The notes below the pieces were generated by a model. The model saw only the letters and a list, made by a program, of their open reading frames with translations. It was not told the DNA's origin and made no database searches. Shown here one piece after another: positions 16,805 to 26,612 of a DNA stretch of 64,000 bases. The stretch lies in NCBI GenBank assembly GCA_016927595.1, contig JAFGMI010000041.1, forward strand, positions 1-64,000, written 5' to 3'. Source of the DNA: Melioribacteraceae bacterium. Its GTDB lineage: Bacteria > Bacteroidota > Ignavibacteria > Ignavibacteriales > Melioribacteraceae. Made by a program: the position numbers and the translations under genes. Position 1 is the stretch's first letter, and each line of letters opens with the position of its first letter.

Positions 16805-18082
16805 TTAACCAATAATATCAAAATTCGTATACTTCCGCAGGACTTCAGGTACGATAATCTTACCGTCTTCAGTTTGATTATTTTCCAGGAGTGAAACCAT
16901 TAATCGGCTAGTAGCAAGACCTGATCCGTTCAGTGTGTGAACAAATTCGGGTTTCTTATCATTGGCTTTCCTGTAACGGATGTTGGCGCGCCTTGCCTGA
17001 AAGTTTTCGAAGTTGCTGCATGAAGACGCCTCGAGCCATTTGTTTTCCGCCGGCGACCATGTTTCGATATCGTAGCATTTAGCCGCCGAAAAGCTTAAGT
17101 CGCCAGTGCAGAGTGTTATTATTCTATAAGGAATGTTCAGTGCTTTAAGAATATCCTCAGCATCGGTAACAAGATTTTCCAGTTCCCGGTAAGATGTTTC
17201 GGGTTTTACAAATTTTACCATTTCTACTTTATTGAATTGATGAACCCGAAGAAAACCTTTTGAGTCCTTACCGTATGAACCGGCTTCGCGCCTGAAGCAT
17301 GCTGAGTATCCCACATAATTTATCGGAAGCTCTTCTTCGTTCAGCATTTCATTCCTGTGAAGATTGGTAATGGGTACTTCTGCAGTAGGTATCGGAAACA
17401 AATCGTCCTTTTCACAGTTGTACATATCCTCTTCAAGTTTGGGTATCTGTCCTGTTCCCTTCATCGAATCCCTGTTAACCAGAAACGGAGGCATAATTTC
17501 GGTGTAGTTGTGTTGACTTATATGAAGATCCAGCATGAAATTTATCAAAGCTCTCTCAAGTGTTGCACCTTTCCCGACATAAACCGGAAACCCGGAACCG
17601 CTTATTTTTGCACCGCGTTCAAAATCCAGAATATTATGTTTCCTGCCTAACTCAACATGATCGAGTTTTTTAAATTTATTTTCGAACGAGAACCCTTCGG
17701 GCAGCCATTTTCTGTATTCAACATTATCATCGGCAGATCTTCCAACCGGAACTGAATCGTGCGGAAGATTGCATGTCCAGGCAAGCAATTCGTTCATCTT
17801 CTCTTCAATTTCTCTTACCTCGTCATCAAGAGCTTTGATTCCGTCACCTACACTTTTCATTTCGGCAATTATCTCATCAGCATTCTCCCCGGCTTTTTTC
17901 AGTCTGCCAACTTCCTGCGATACTTTATTCCGTTTAGCCTTCAACTCTTCAACTTTCTGTAGATTTGTGCGCCGCTTCTGATCGAGAGATAAAATTTCAT
18001 CAACGTTATCTTTTTCATTTTTGTTTTTAATTCCTTCCTTAACTTTATCAGGATTTTCGCGAATAAATTTTAAGTCTAACAT
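16805..18082 (-). CDS. serS: Seryl-tRNA synthetase
   Basis: The 425-residue enzyme charges tRNA-Ser with serine. The N-terminal long coiled-coil arm (about 25-105, rich in Lys/Glu and Leu) that grips the tRNA is clear. The class II catalytic core follows, with motif 2 around [20 protein letters not shown] and motif 3 at [16 protein letters not shown] containing the ATP-binding Arg. Length is normal for bacterial SerRS. GGAG precedes the ATG. It lies upstream of its own terminator and downstream of a GxxExxY gene remnant. Confidence 0.97.
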   Translation of the reverse strand: MLDLKFIRENPDKVKEGIKNKNEKDNVDEILSLDQKRRTNLQKVEELKAKRNKVSQEVGRLKKAGENADEIIAEMKSVGDGIKALDDEVREIEEKMNELLAWTCNLPHDSVPVGRSADDNVEYRKWLPEGFSFENKFKKLDHVELGRKHNILDFERGAKISGSGFPVYVGKGATLERALINFMLDLHISQHNYTEIMPPFLVNRDSMKGTGQIPKLEEDMYNCEKDDLFPIPTAEVPITNLHRNEMLNEEELPINYVGYSACFRREAGSYGKDSKGFLRVHQFNKVEMVKFVKPETSYRELENLVTDAEDILKALNIPYRIITLCTGDLSFSAAKCYDIETWSPAENKWLEASSCSNFENFQARRANIRYRKANDKKPEFVHTLNGSGLATSRLMVSLLENNQTEDGKIIVPEVLRKYTNFDIIG

Positions 18083-18161
18083 TCTTTCTCCGTTACTTTA
18101 ATTGAACACAGATTTTCATGATTTTCAAGATTAATCAAGACTATCCGGATTCGATTTATAT

Positions 18162-18370
18162 TCATTTATAAAAACTTTTCTTTTTATCTGAGGTGTTTTT
18201 CCGGAATTCAATAATTACGTTATCATCCACTATTTTATCAGCGAAGTATTTGCCAACTCTATTTTCGTAATAGAATACGTCGAGTAGCCTGACTTATTTA
18301 TGACTTTATAAAACGCTTGTATAATTTTATCAGTTAATTCGGAGTATTTAAAACTTGGCTTGATTTTAAT
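18162..18370 (-). pseudogene. Degraded GxxExxY family gene
   Basis: On the minus strand an AAAGGAGG Shine-Dalgarno (18371-18378) is followed by IKIKPSFKYSELTDKIIQAF and VINKSGY, which matches the N-terminus of GxxExxY proteins. A frameshift follows, then in a second frame VFYYENRVGKYFADKIVDDN and VIIEFR, which matches the family C-terminal core, ending at a stop at 18162-18164. The central GxxExxY segment itself is missing. No start codon remains. The gene was therefore reduced by an internal deletion plus frameshift. Intact members are about 125-130 residues and of unknown function; they often sit singly between unrelated genes. The flanks contain short phrases such as AAAATCATGAAAATC. Confidence 0.8.
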
Positions 18371-18381
18371 CCTCCTTTAAT

Positions 18382-18400
18382 ATCATGAATGATTCATGAT
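18382..18400. other. Perfect 19-bp palindrome between leuS and the GxxExxY remnant
   Basis: ATCATGAAT, one G, ATTCATGAT. It lies 23 bp beyond the leuS stop and next to the Shine-Dalgarno of the remnant gene. It could be a weak leuS terminator (no U-tract), a protein-binding site, or a trace of the element that brought the GxxExxY gene. Confidence 0.6.
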
Positions 18401-18422
18401 AATTATGACGATCCGCGTTCCA

Positions 18423-20879
18423 TTACTTAGCTACAATATTATAAATCCTGTTTTCAACATATATTTCTTTAACGATTGTCTTTCCGTCCGTATGCTGCCT
18501 TACATTCTCGTTTTCATATGCTGCTTTCCTAACATCTTCCTCAGCCGAATCAACGGGCATCTCAAGCCTGGCACGGACTTTACCGCTAACCTGCACTACA
18601 ATTGTGACCGTATCGGCAACAAGTGCATTCTGATCAACCTTAAACCATACAGGATTATGGAACAAAGATTTGTCATGACCCAGTATGTTCCAGCATTCCT
18701 CCCCTAAATGCGGCGCAAGAGGTGCAATCATAACAACCATTCTTTCAAGCGCAAATAGCTTAACTTCCTGCTTTGCTTCTTTGATATCTTTATTGAGCTC
18801 ATTAACAAGCTCCATCAAAGCTGCTACGGCAGTGTTGAAACGGAAATTATCAATCTCAACTTCAAACTTGGAAAGCGTCTGATTTACTTTCCGATAAATG
18901 TTTTTCTCTGCATCATTCAGTTCATTAATATTAAATGATTCCGGAGCTTTAACAGCTGAAGCCAAATCCTTATGGCTTTCGACCAATGAATATAACCTCT
19001 GCACAAAGCGGTCAACACCGACAATGCCTTTGTCGCTCCAGTCACCGCCCAGTTCATAAGGACCCATGAACATCAGATACATTCTGAAGACGTCCGAGCC
19101 GTAATCCTTTATAAATTCATCGGGATTAACGACATTGCCTTTTGATTTGGACATTTTAGCACCGTTGTTCGTGATGGTACCCTGGTGGATCAGTTTCCGG
19201 AAAGGTTCATCGCTTTTTACCAGACCAATGTCACGAATAAATTTATGTACGAAGCGCGCATACAATAGGTGCATGGTTGCATGCTCGGCACCACCGACAT
19301 ACATATCGACTGGCGTCCAGTCATTTCCCAATTTTGCATCGAAAACACCATCCGAGTAATTCGGATTAAGATAACGCAGGTAATACCAGGATGAATCAAC
19401 AAATGTATCCATAGTATCGACATCGCGCTTCGCAGGTCCGCCGCAAGTGGGACATGTTGTATTAACAAAGCTTTCATTACGTGCAAGCGGTGATGCGCCG
19501 TCGGGTTTGAAGTCCACATCATAAGGCAATTCAACAGGCAGTTGGTCCTCCGGGACGGGCACTTCGCCGCACTTATCACAATAAACGACAGGTATTGGAG
19601 TTCCCCAGTACCTCTGACGCGAGATCAACCAGTCGCGAAGCCTGTAATTAATTTTTGCTTTACCAATACCCTTTTCTTCCAGCCACTTGATTATTTTAGT
19701 CTTGGCATCTGCGACATAAAGTCCGTCGAGGAAAGAGCTGTTGATTGCAGGTCCGTCGCCGGTAAATGCTTTTCCATAGAACCCATCCGGAACTTGTACA
19801 GTTCTTATGATGGGCAGATCAAATTTTTCCGCAAACTCCCAGTCACGTTCATCCTGTCCGGGAACAGCCATTATCGCACCAGTACCATAAGTCATTAAAA
19901 CATAGTCAGCAATCCATATTGGAATTTTTTCATCATTAACAGGATTAATAGCATATGAGCCTGTAAACACACCCGTTTTTTCTTTTACAGTAGAAGTCCT
20001 GTCGATTTCGGTCATCGACTGAACAGATTGTTTATACTTTTCAATTTCCGGTCTCTTGCTTTCCGTGGTAATAATATCAACAAGCGGATGCTCCGGGGCA
20101 AGTACCATATAGGTTGCCCCAAAAAGAGTATCGGGACGTGTGGTGAAAATTAAGATATCTTCATCGTAGCTATCAACTTTGAATGTTACTTCGGCACCCG
20201 TACTTTTACCTATCCAGTTTTCCTGCATCAGTTTAGTCTTCTCGGGCCAGTCGATAGTTTTTAATCCGTCGAGAAGTTCCTCGGCGTATTCTGTTATTTT
20301 GAAAAACCATTGAGTAAGATTTTTCTGAATCACCATTGTTCCGCAGCGTTCGCATGAGCCATCGCCCTGAACCTGCTCATTGGCAAGTACAGTCTGACAC
20401 GAAGGACACCAGTTTACCGGTGCGTTCTTCCTGTAAGCCAGTCCTTTTTTATACAATTGCAGAAAAAGCCATTGATTCCATTTATAGTATTCAGGCACGC
20501 AAGTCATCAGCTCGGCATCCCAATCGTACATACAACCCATTCGTTTAAGCTGAATACGTATATCTTCAATGTTCTTTAAGGTACTGTCCTGCGGGTGAAT
20601 ACCGGTTTTAACCGCATAGTTCTCAGCCGGAAGTCCGAATGCATCGTACCCCATCGGTTCGAAGACGTTAAAGCCCTGCAGTTTTTTGAAGCGGGCCCAG
20701 GAATCAGTGGGTCCGTAATTGTACCAGTGACCGCAGTGCAGTTTTGCGCCGGAAGGGTAAATAAACATAACCAAACAGTACAACGCTTTTTCCAGATCGG
20801 TAAGATCTGTCTTATAAACCTTATTGTCTTCCCAGTACTTCTGCCATTTAGATTCTGCAATTTCGAAAGGGTATCTCAT
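18423..20879 (-). CDS. leuS: Leucyl-tRNA synthetase
   Basis: The 818-residue class I synthetase shows the LeuRS layout. An ATP-binding HIGH-type motif reads HCGH near residue 46 and the KMSKS motif is intact (GAKMSKSKGN). A CP1 editing domain (about 220-410) contains the conserved TRPDT (FTTRPDTLFGAT). Zinc-finger cysteines are visible (CPSC...CERC; CDKC), followed by the C-terminal anticodon-binding helices. The HCGH variant keeps both histidines. Length fits bacterial LeuRS. No strong Shine-Dalgarno precedes the ATG. It lies in the same orientation as serS but 340 bp apart, with a gene remnant between, so joint transcription is doubtful. Confidence 0.97.
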   Translation of the reverse strand: MRYPFEIAESKWQKYWEDNKVYKTDLTDLEKALYCLVMFIYPSGAKLHCGHWYNYGPTDSWARFKKLQGFNVFEPMGYDAFGLPAENYAVKTGIHPQDSTLKNIEDIRIQLKRMGCMYDWDAELMTCVPEYYKWNQWLFLQLYKKGLAYRKNAPVNWCPSCQTVLANEQVQGDGSCERCGTMVIQKNLTQWFFKITEYAEELLDGLKTIDWPEKTKLMQENWIGKSTGAEVTFKVDSYDEDILIFTTRPDTLFGATYMVLAPEHPLVDIITTESKRPEIEKYKQSVQSMTEIDRTSTVKEKTGVFTGSYAINPVNDEKIPIWIADYVLMTYGTGAIMAVPGQDERDWEFAEKFDLPIIRTVQVPDGFYGKAFTGDGPAINSSFLDGLYVADAKTKIIKWLEEKGIGKAKINYRLRDWLISRQRYWGTPIPVVYCDKCGEVPVPEDQLPVELPYDVDFKPDGASPLARNESFVNTTCPTCGGPAKRDVDTMDTFVDSSWYYLRYLNPNYSDGVFDAKLGNDWTPVDMYVGGAEHATMHLLYARFVHKFIRDIGLVKSDEPFRKLIHQGTITNNGAKMSKSKGNVVNPDEFIKDYGSDVFRMYLMFMGPYELGGDWSDKGIVGVDRFVQRLYSLVESHKDLASAVKAPESFNINELNDAEKNIYRKVNQTLSKFEVEIDNFRFNTAVAALMELVNELNKDIKEAKQEVKLFALERMVVMIAPLAPHLGEECWNILGHDKSLFHNPVWFKVDQNALVADTVTIVVQVSGKVRARLEMPVDSAEEDVRKAAYENENVRQHTDGKTIVKEIYVENRIYNIVAK

Positions 20880-21133
20880 ATTTTCACTACATTTTTAATA
20901 AATAAAAGAATTGTAAAATTATCAATAAAAGCCCCGTTTAGCAAGGGAGTGTTTTAAGTGTGAATTGTCTGAAAGCTTTATAAATGCAATTAAATTCTGA
21001 ATAAACCGTGAATATTTGGCATCTTCAAAAATAAATTTGAATATTGTTTATTAAATATCAGTTAACTTTCACCAGTGTCACATATCAACATATTTTTTGG
21101 AACAACAAATTTTTTAATTTCAATTCATACATA

Positions 21134-22057
21134 GTGATAAAAAAGTTAATAATTATACTCCTGTTTTTTTTCAACGCGTTTGCTCAGGTCCCGGAGCATT
21201 ACACGTATGATGCCAGCCTGTCGGAAAAAATTCTTTCAATTGTTAAAGAACTTGAATTGGACAAAGACTTTGAAGTTGGCGAAGACGGTATTGAACAGAT
21301 TTCGCTGGCAGTGATTGATCTTTCAAAAGAAAAACCAGTATTAGCCGGGGTAAATTTCGATAATTATATCTACCCTGCCTCAGTTTATAAAATTTACATC
21401 GCAGCTGAAATACTGCGTCAGGTTTCGGATAAAAAGTTGAATCTGTATGACCGCATTGAGGTAAAATCTCCGAATGATGTTGACAGATCGAAAGAGATTA
21501 AATCCGATCCCCGACCGCTTTTAACAGCCGGGGATACCGTAACTATAAATTATCTTATCGATCTTATGATCACCCGAAGTGATAACTCTGCTGCTAACTG
21601 TTTGATTGATATTGCAGACCGAAAAAATATTAATGAACTTATCGAAAACTATAACTGGCACGGAAGCGAGGTAACCCGTAAATTTCTGAGTCGCAGATCT
21701 GAAGATCCCGGTTACGAGAAAATCCGGGGGACTGAAACCTGTGCGCTTCATGCAGCTGATTTTATGTACCTGGTTTATACAAATCAACTTGTTAATCACT
21801 GGGTTTCGATGCAGATTAAAACATTTCTCGGAAGACAACTCGATAATTCAAAACTTGCGCAGGGCTTACCCCGGACTGCTGTTTTTTACCATAAAACCGG
21901 ATGGTTTTCATACTGGACAAACGACGTCGGCATAGTCGATGATGGAAAAACAAAGTATATAATTTCGTGTTTTATACCTGTGAAAGAAAAAGATTTGTTT
22001 CCAAAAATGAAAATAATCTCAGAACGTATCTATGATTTAATGAGGTTTAGAGATTAG
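21134..22057 (+). CDS. Exported beta-lactamase-like serine hydrolase
   Basis: I chose GTG at 21134 because it begins a clean signal peptide (VIKKLIIILLFFFNAFAQ); a longer upstream frame adds an improbable 30 residues. The 307-residue product has the serine beta-lactamase/DD-peptidase catalytic motifs: SxxK as PASVYK, SDN as TRSDNSAAN, and KTG as YHKTGWFSYW. A clear class A omega-loop Glu motif (ExxLN) is not visible, so real beta-lactamase activity is uncertain. The protein may be a cell-wall or ester hydrolase. It stands alone, convergent with the RND efflux operon. Confidence 0.82.
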   Translation: MIKKLIIILLFFFNAFAQVPEHYTYDASLSEKILSIVKELELDKDFEVGEDGIEQISLAVIDLSKEKPVLAGVNFDNYIYPASVYKIYIAAEILRQVSDKKLNLYDRIEVKSPNDVDRSKEIKSDPRPLLTAGDTVTINYLIDLMITRSDNSAANCLIDIADRKNINELIENYNWHGSEVTRKFLSRRSEDPGYEKIRGTETCALHAADFMYLVYTNQLVNHWVSMQIKTFLGRQLDNSKLAQGLPRTAVFYHKTGWFSYWTNDVGIVDDGKTKYIISCFIPVKEKDLFPKMKIISERIYDLMRFRD

Positions 22058-22392
22058 TATAAAGTACTTCATTTATCAGGCTTTTCAAGATTGACAATTT
22101 CATTACAATTTTACATTTAATATTATGTACAGGGTTAACGTTCTTTAAAATAATTATTTATTAAAGAATAAATAGCGCAAAACATTTTTGTATCATGAAA
22201 TTATTTGTAATAACAGAATTATCCATATTCACAAAATAGTTCTGTGTTATAACCGTTTGTCGGAAGGTTCGCTAATCTTAATGATCATTGAATTGAACCG
22301 GCTGCAACAAGAAACTATTACAATAAAGATTCTATATATTATAAATTCCCGGAGTATCAAATACTCCGGAGGTTTATTTCAATCATACTTTG
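22058..22392. other. Convergent intergenic region
   Basis: This 335-bp AT-rich stretch between the serine hydrolase and the RND pump gene holds no convincing gene. The only structure I see is a strong hairpin at its right end (22349-22369). An open frame here overlaps that hairpin and the 3' end of the RND gene and has no family features. Confidence 0.6.
22349..22369 (-). terminator. Hairpin terminator at the end of the RND efflux operon
   Basis: A perfect 9-bp stem, CCGGAGTAT and ATACTCCGG with a CAA loop, lies 24 bp past the stop of the RND gene. The U-tract is weak on the minus strand (GAATTTAT) and partial on the plus strand (TTTATTTC), so it may serve both converging units. Confidence 0.6.
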
Positions 22393-25300
22393 CTAACTTC
22401 GCTTAAACCAACCTTTAACCTTTGTACCCATATTCTCGAACACAACGTAAAGTACGGGGATTACAACCAGTGTCAGAACGGTTGTTGCCGTTAATCCACC
22501 GATAACTGCCCTGGCAAGCGGTGACCATGTCTCGGAACCGGACCCCATTTCGATGGCGAGCGGGATCATTCCCAGTATAGTTGTAGTGGCGGTCATCAGT
22601 ACAGGTCTCATTCTCGCAGCGCTGGCTTCCTTAACTGCATCCATCAGATCAAGTCCGCGTTTTTTTAACTGGTTCATATAATCAACAAGCACTATTCCGT
22701 TATTAACCGCTATGCCGACGAGCATAACAAGTCCGACCAAAGCCATGACACTAATGCTGGTTGCAGTGATAAAAAGAAATACAAACACACCTATAACCGA
22801 TAAGGGAACAGTAAACATTATGATAAGCGGATCAACAAAGGATTCAAACTGGGCAGCCATTATCATATAAACCAGTAGTATGGCGGCAATAAATGCAAGC
22901 CCGAGGTAGAAAAACGCTTCTTCCTGATCTTCGGCAGTACCGCCTATTATTACCTGATAGTCAGAAGGAATAGGCGTGTCCGAAACAATACGGTTTACTT
23001 CATCAATAGCAGCTGATAGATCTATACCCGATAAACCAAAACCCACTGAAACAAATCTGTTCTGATTTTCGCGGAATATCGTGGGCGATGAGAGAGCTTC
23101 TTCTATTGTTGCAACGTCCTTTAACTTAATTAAAGATCCATCATACAACGGGATTATTAAATTCTCGAGTGCATTCTTCTGCTGACGGTATTTTTTGTCA
23201 AGTTGAATCCGTATGTCATATTCGTCCCCCTCGTCTCTGAACTGCGAGACCACCTTGCCCTGAATTGCCGTCGATACATTACTGGCAACCTGAAGCGGAG
23301 ACAATTTGAGATCATTAATTATATTTCTGTTAAAATGAACCTGAAGCTCGGGCGTTGCTTCCTTTACATTTAATGTCATATCAACAAAGCCACTGACTTT
23401 TTCCAGTTTCGACTTGAGCTGATTTGCGATCCCTTTTGCTTCATCTATGTCAAAACCCATCACTTTTACTTCAATATCTTTCTCCGTTGTAAATCCACCT
23501 CCTTCCTGGAAGAAATACGTTACACCAGGAATATTATCGAGACGGGTTCGCAGCGAATCCTGAATCTGGGCTTGTGTTATTTTTCTTTCCTCTTTCGGCT
23601 TAAGTTTTATTAAAGTTTCAATTGTGCTTGAAGTAGTTCCGAAAGCTCCGATCCCCTCGCGCTCGCCGTAAAAAATGGACACGGTTTCCAGGGCTTCTTC
23701 CGGTACTACTTCTTTAATTATATCTTCTATCTGGTAAACATATTTACGGGTCTGTTCAATGGGCGTCCCTGATGGTGATTCCATAAAAAAGTCGATGAAT
23801 GCCTGGTCGGTTTTTGGTAAAAATTCACCTCCCAGGAAAGAGGATAATCCTAAAGAAATTATAAAAAGAATCGTTACCGAAATCAGAACGGTTTTGCGGT
23901 GACCCAGAGACCAGTTCAGCATTACGGAATACTTTTCCGCAAGTGATTCAAGCCAATTCCCGATTTTATTCTTAACATTGTCGAAAAAACCCTCATCTTT
24001 TCTTTTTCCCATTTTTAAAATGTTTGACGACATCATCGGTACGAGTGTAAGCGCCACTATCAGCGAAACAATCAAACTGAAAGTTATAGTAAGAACGAGA
24101 TCCTTAAATAACTGTCCGGTAATATTTGGCACAAACAATACCGGCACAAACACACTAATAGTTGTTAGCGTCGATGCAGTTATAGCCATACCAACTTCCG
24201 AGGCGCCTATATCAGCAGCGTCATTTCTGCTGGCACCCATTTCCCTGTGTCTGAAAATATTTTCAAGAACCACTATCGAGTTATCGACCAGCATACCTAT
24301 TGCTAATGCCAGACCCGCCATTGAAATAATATTCAATGTAAGGTCCGTGGCAAAAAGAACAGCAAAGGTCACAACAACCGATACGGGAATTGATATTCCC
24401 ATAATTATACTTCCGCGCAGGTTTCGGAGGAAAAAATAAATTACAACAAAGGCTAGTATAAACGCTAAAATTGCTGTGTCGCTCAACCTTGTTATTGAAC
24501 GCATTATAAATTCAGACATATCCCATATACTGGTTAACTTTGTTCCCTGAGGCAGTCTTTCCAGAATTTCAGGTAAAGCTTCATTTACCATGCGGGCGGT
24601 GATCACAGTGTTTGCATCCGATTGCTTCTGCAGAAAAACCATTACACCTTCACCGTAATCAGCTCTAACTTCGGATGCATTCTCCCTGAATCCGTCTTCA
24701 ACAACTGCCAGGTCACTTACGCGTATCGATTCGGTACCACGAATTGTGACCACTGTATTCTCAATCTGCTCAATAGACCGGTATTCGCTGAAGATTCTGA
24801 GATTATAATTTTTCTGCATTGTTTCTATAGTGCCTCCGGGAAGTAATGCACTGCTTAACTGAATTGCCTGTGCCACCTCATCGGCGGAAATATTGTATGA
24901 TGCCAACACAACAGGATTCAGTTTTACGTTTATTTGTCTCTGAAGTCCTCCCTGTGTCTGCACCGATGCAACACCCTCAACCCTTTCCAGAAGAGGTTCT
25001 ATCGTTTCTTCGGCTAATCTTCTAAGTTCAGCGGAACCAAGGTAATCTGAACTTAAGTTAAGAAACATGATTGGAGTCATTGATGGATCAAATACAAAGA
25101 CAATGGGTTCCGCTGCATCCTGCGGCAGAAAATCTCTGATATAATCCAGATTCTTTCTGATATCTATTTCCGCCTGATTCATGTCCGTGCCGTATTTGAA
25201 TTCCAGTGTGATTATACTGGCGCCTTTAAATGACTGAGAACTTACTTTCTCAATATTCTTTACCGATGATACTGCCTCTTCAATAGGTCGTGTTACCAGA

Positions 25301-25482
25301 TTCTCGATATCTTCGGGACCGACACCTGCATAGTTAATTACAACACCAGCTATAGGAAACTGAATATCCGGGAAGAAATCGACTTTCAACTGTGAAAATG
25401 AAAATATACTGAACCCGATCACTACCGCGTAAAACATCAGCAGTGTAATCTGTCTTTTTAACGAAAACTTTGTAATTAGCAT
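22393..25482 (-). CDS. RND efflux pump inner-membrane permease (AcrB/HAE1 type)
   Basis: The 1029-residue protein is a full-length RND transporter: 12 transmembrane helices in two halves with two large periplasmic loops. It begins with the usual first helix and the VDFFPDIQFP segment. TM4 carries the proton-relay region GMLVDNSIVVLENI, and the second half repeats the architecture (VGIAVNNGIVLVDY). It exports hydrophobic or amphiphilic compounds by proton antiport through a MFP adaptor and TolC channel. It is the last gene of a tetR-tolC-MFP-RND operon, 12 bp after the adaptor gene, and ends before a hairpin. Confidence 0.95.
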   Translation of the reverse strand: MLITKFSLKRQITLLMFYAVVIGFSIFSFSQLKVDFFPDIQFPIAGVVINYAGVGPEDIENLVTRPIEEAVSSVKNIEKVSSQSFKGASIITLEFKYGTDMNQAEIDIRKNLDYIRDFLPQDAAEPIVFVFDPSMTPIMFLNLSSDYLGSAELRRLAEETIEPLLERVEGVASVQTQGGLQRQINVKLNPVVLASYNISADEVAQAIQLSSALLPGGTIETMQKNYNLRIFSEYRSIEQIENTVVTIRGTESIRVSDLAVVEDGFRENASEVRADYGEGVMVFLQKQSDANTVITARMVNEALPEILERLPQGTKLTSIWDMSEFIMRSITRLSDTAILAFILAFVVIYFFLRNLRGSIIMGISIPVSVVVTFAVLFATDLTLNIISMAGLALAIGMLVDNSIVVLENIFRHREMGASRNDAADIGASEVGMAITASTLTTISVFVPVLFVPNITGQLFKDLVLTITFSLIVSLIVALTLVPMMSSNILKMGKRKDEGFFDNVKNKIGNWLESLAEKYSVMLNWSLGHRKTVLISVTILFIISLGLSSFLGGEFLPKTDQAFIDFFMESPSGTPIEQTRKYVYQIEDIIKEVVPEEALETVSIFYGEREGIGAFGTTSSTIETLIKLKPKEERKITQAQIQDSLRTRLDNIPGVTYFFQEGGGFTTEKDIEVKVMGFDIDEAKGIANQLKSKLEKVSGFVDMTLNVKEATPELQVHFNRNIINDLKLSPLQVASNVSTAIQGKVVSQFRDEGDEYDIRIQLDKKYRQQKNALENLIIPLYDGSLIKLKDVATIEEALSSPTIFRENQNRFVSVGFGLSGIDLSAAIDEVNRIVSDTPIPSDYQVIIGGTAEDQEEAFFYLGLAFIAAILLVYMIMAAQFESFVDPLIIMFTVPLSVIGVFVFLFITATSISVMALVGLVMLVGIAVNNGIVLVDYMNQLKKRGLDLMDAVKEASAARMRPVLMTATTTILGMIPLAIEMGSGSETWSPLARAVIGGLTATTVLTLVVIPVLYVVFENMGTKVKGWFKRS

Positions 25483-25494
25483 AGTAAACTCTCT

Positions 25495-26598
25495 TTAATC
25501 GATTACATTAACTGTTTGACCTGCTTTAACAATATTCTGACCGACGACAATTATGCTGTCCCCGATCTCAATTCCTGATGTAATTTCAATCCTGCCGTTA
25601 TCGCTTATACCCGTACTTACCTGCCTCAGCTCCGCTTTATTACTATCGACCAGGAACACGAAAAATTTCCTGACGGCATTCTGCAAACCGGTTGATCTAT
25701 CTACATTAACTTCTGTTCTGCTCTGAATGGCATTCTCCGGAATTATGACCGTATTTATTTTTTTAGTCATCTCAACAAAAAATTCACCGAACATTCCCGA
25801 CTTTAATTTTGAATCGTGCTCTTCAATTGCAACTTCTACTTCAAGTGTTTTTGACAGCGGATCGACAGCCTGGTCAATCTTAGTGATCCTGCCTGCATGC
25901 TCTTTCCCGGGCAATGAAGGGAACTTTGCCACTACTTCCTGTCCTTTTTGAATCATGGATATTTCCTCACCGGCAACTTTTAATTTGGCTTTCATGCCTG
26001 CGGGGTTTATTAGTTTTACTACCGGTTGACCCATAGGTACCATCTGATTCAGTTCCACGTAAACCGACGCTACTAAACCAGAAAACGGAGCCCTGCTTTT
26101 GCTGTTGTCATACTGTTCCTTTGCCAGCTTAAGCTGAACCTGAGCTTGTTCATATCCAAGTTCTGCGGATTTGAGCTGTGTGCTTATCTGATCGAACTGC
26201 TGTGTACTTATGGCTTTCTGAGAATAAAGCATTTTCATTCTCCCGAAATCCTGTTTGATTTGTTCCAGCTGTGTTTCAGCATTTTCGACAGCTGTTTGTG
26301 CCGCATTCACGTTCTGCATTAATACTTGGTTATACTGAATTAGAAGGGTTTGCCCTTCTTTAACACGGTCACCCGGCTTAACAAAAATATTATCCACCCT
26401 TTCACTTACTTTAGAGTAAATAACAACATCTTCAGAAGCGCTGATGCTTCCGGTTACGGAAAAATATTTAGTAATAGAATCGGCTTGTGCTTTAAAGATT
26501 TTTACAGGCACGCGCTTTTCGACTACCTGCTCGGTTTCCTGTTCACATGCAGTATTCATCAACAACAGAATCAGAAAGATTAATATTGGATATCTCAT
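25495..26598 (-). CDS. RND efflux periplasmic adaptor (membrane fusion protein)
   Basis: I chose the ATG at 26596-26598 because AGAGGAC lies just upstream and it begins a lipoprotein signal (MRYPILIFLILLLMNTAC, lipobox Cys18). The 367-residue product has the MFP order: barrel-sandwich half (GDRVKEGQTL), alpha-helical hairpin (about 90-165, heptad-rich with many Gln/Ala), second lipoyl half (SRAPFSGLVASVYVELNQMV), then beta-barrel and membrane-proximal domains. It joins the inner-membrane pump to the outer-membrane channel. It is placed between the tolC-type and RND genes with 14- and 12-bp gaps. Confidence 0.94.
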   Translation of the reverse strand: MRYPILIFLILLLMNTACEQETEQVVEKRVPVKIFKAQADSITKYFSVTGSISASEDVVIYSKVSERVDNIFVKPGDRVKEGQTLLIQYNQVLMQNVNAAQTAVENAETQLEQIKQDFGRMKMLYSQKAISTQQFDQISTQLKSAELGYEQAQVQLKLAKEQYDNSKSRAPFSGLVASVYVELNQMVPMGQPVVKLINPAGMKAKLKVAGEEISMIQKGQEVVAKFPSLPGKEHAGRITKIDQAVDPLSKTLEVEVAIEEHDSKLKSGMFGEFFVEMTKKINTVIIPENAIQSRTEVNVDRSTGLQNAVRKFFVFLVDSNKAELRQVSTGISDNGRIEITSGIEIGDSIIVVGQNIVKAGQTVNVID

Positions 26599-26612
26599 TT
26601 TGTCCTCTATAT

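Noticed and set aside
22188-22406. A 72-codon plus-strand frame upstream of the RND gene end
   Set aside because: It spans the hairpin terminator and the 3' end of the RND gene, has no Shine-Dalgarno and shows no family likeness.
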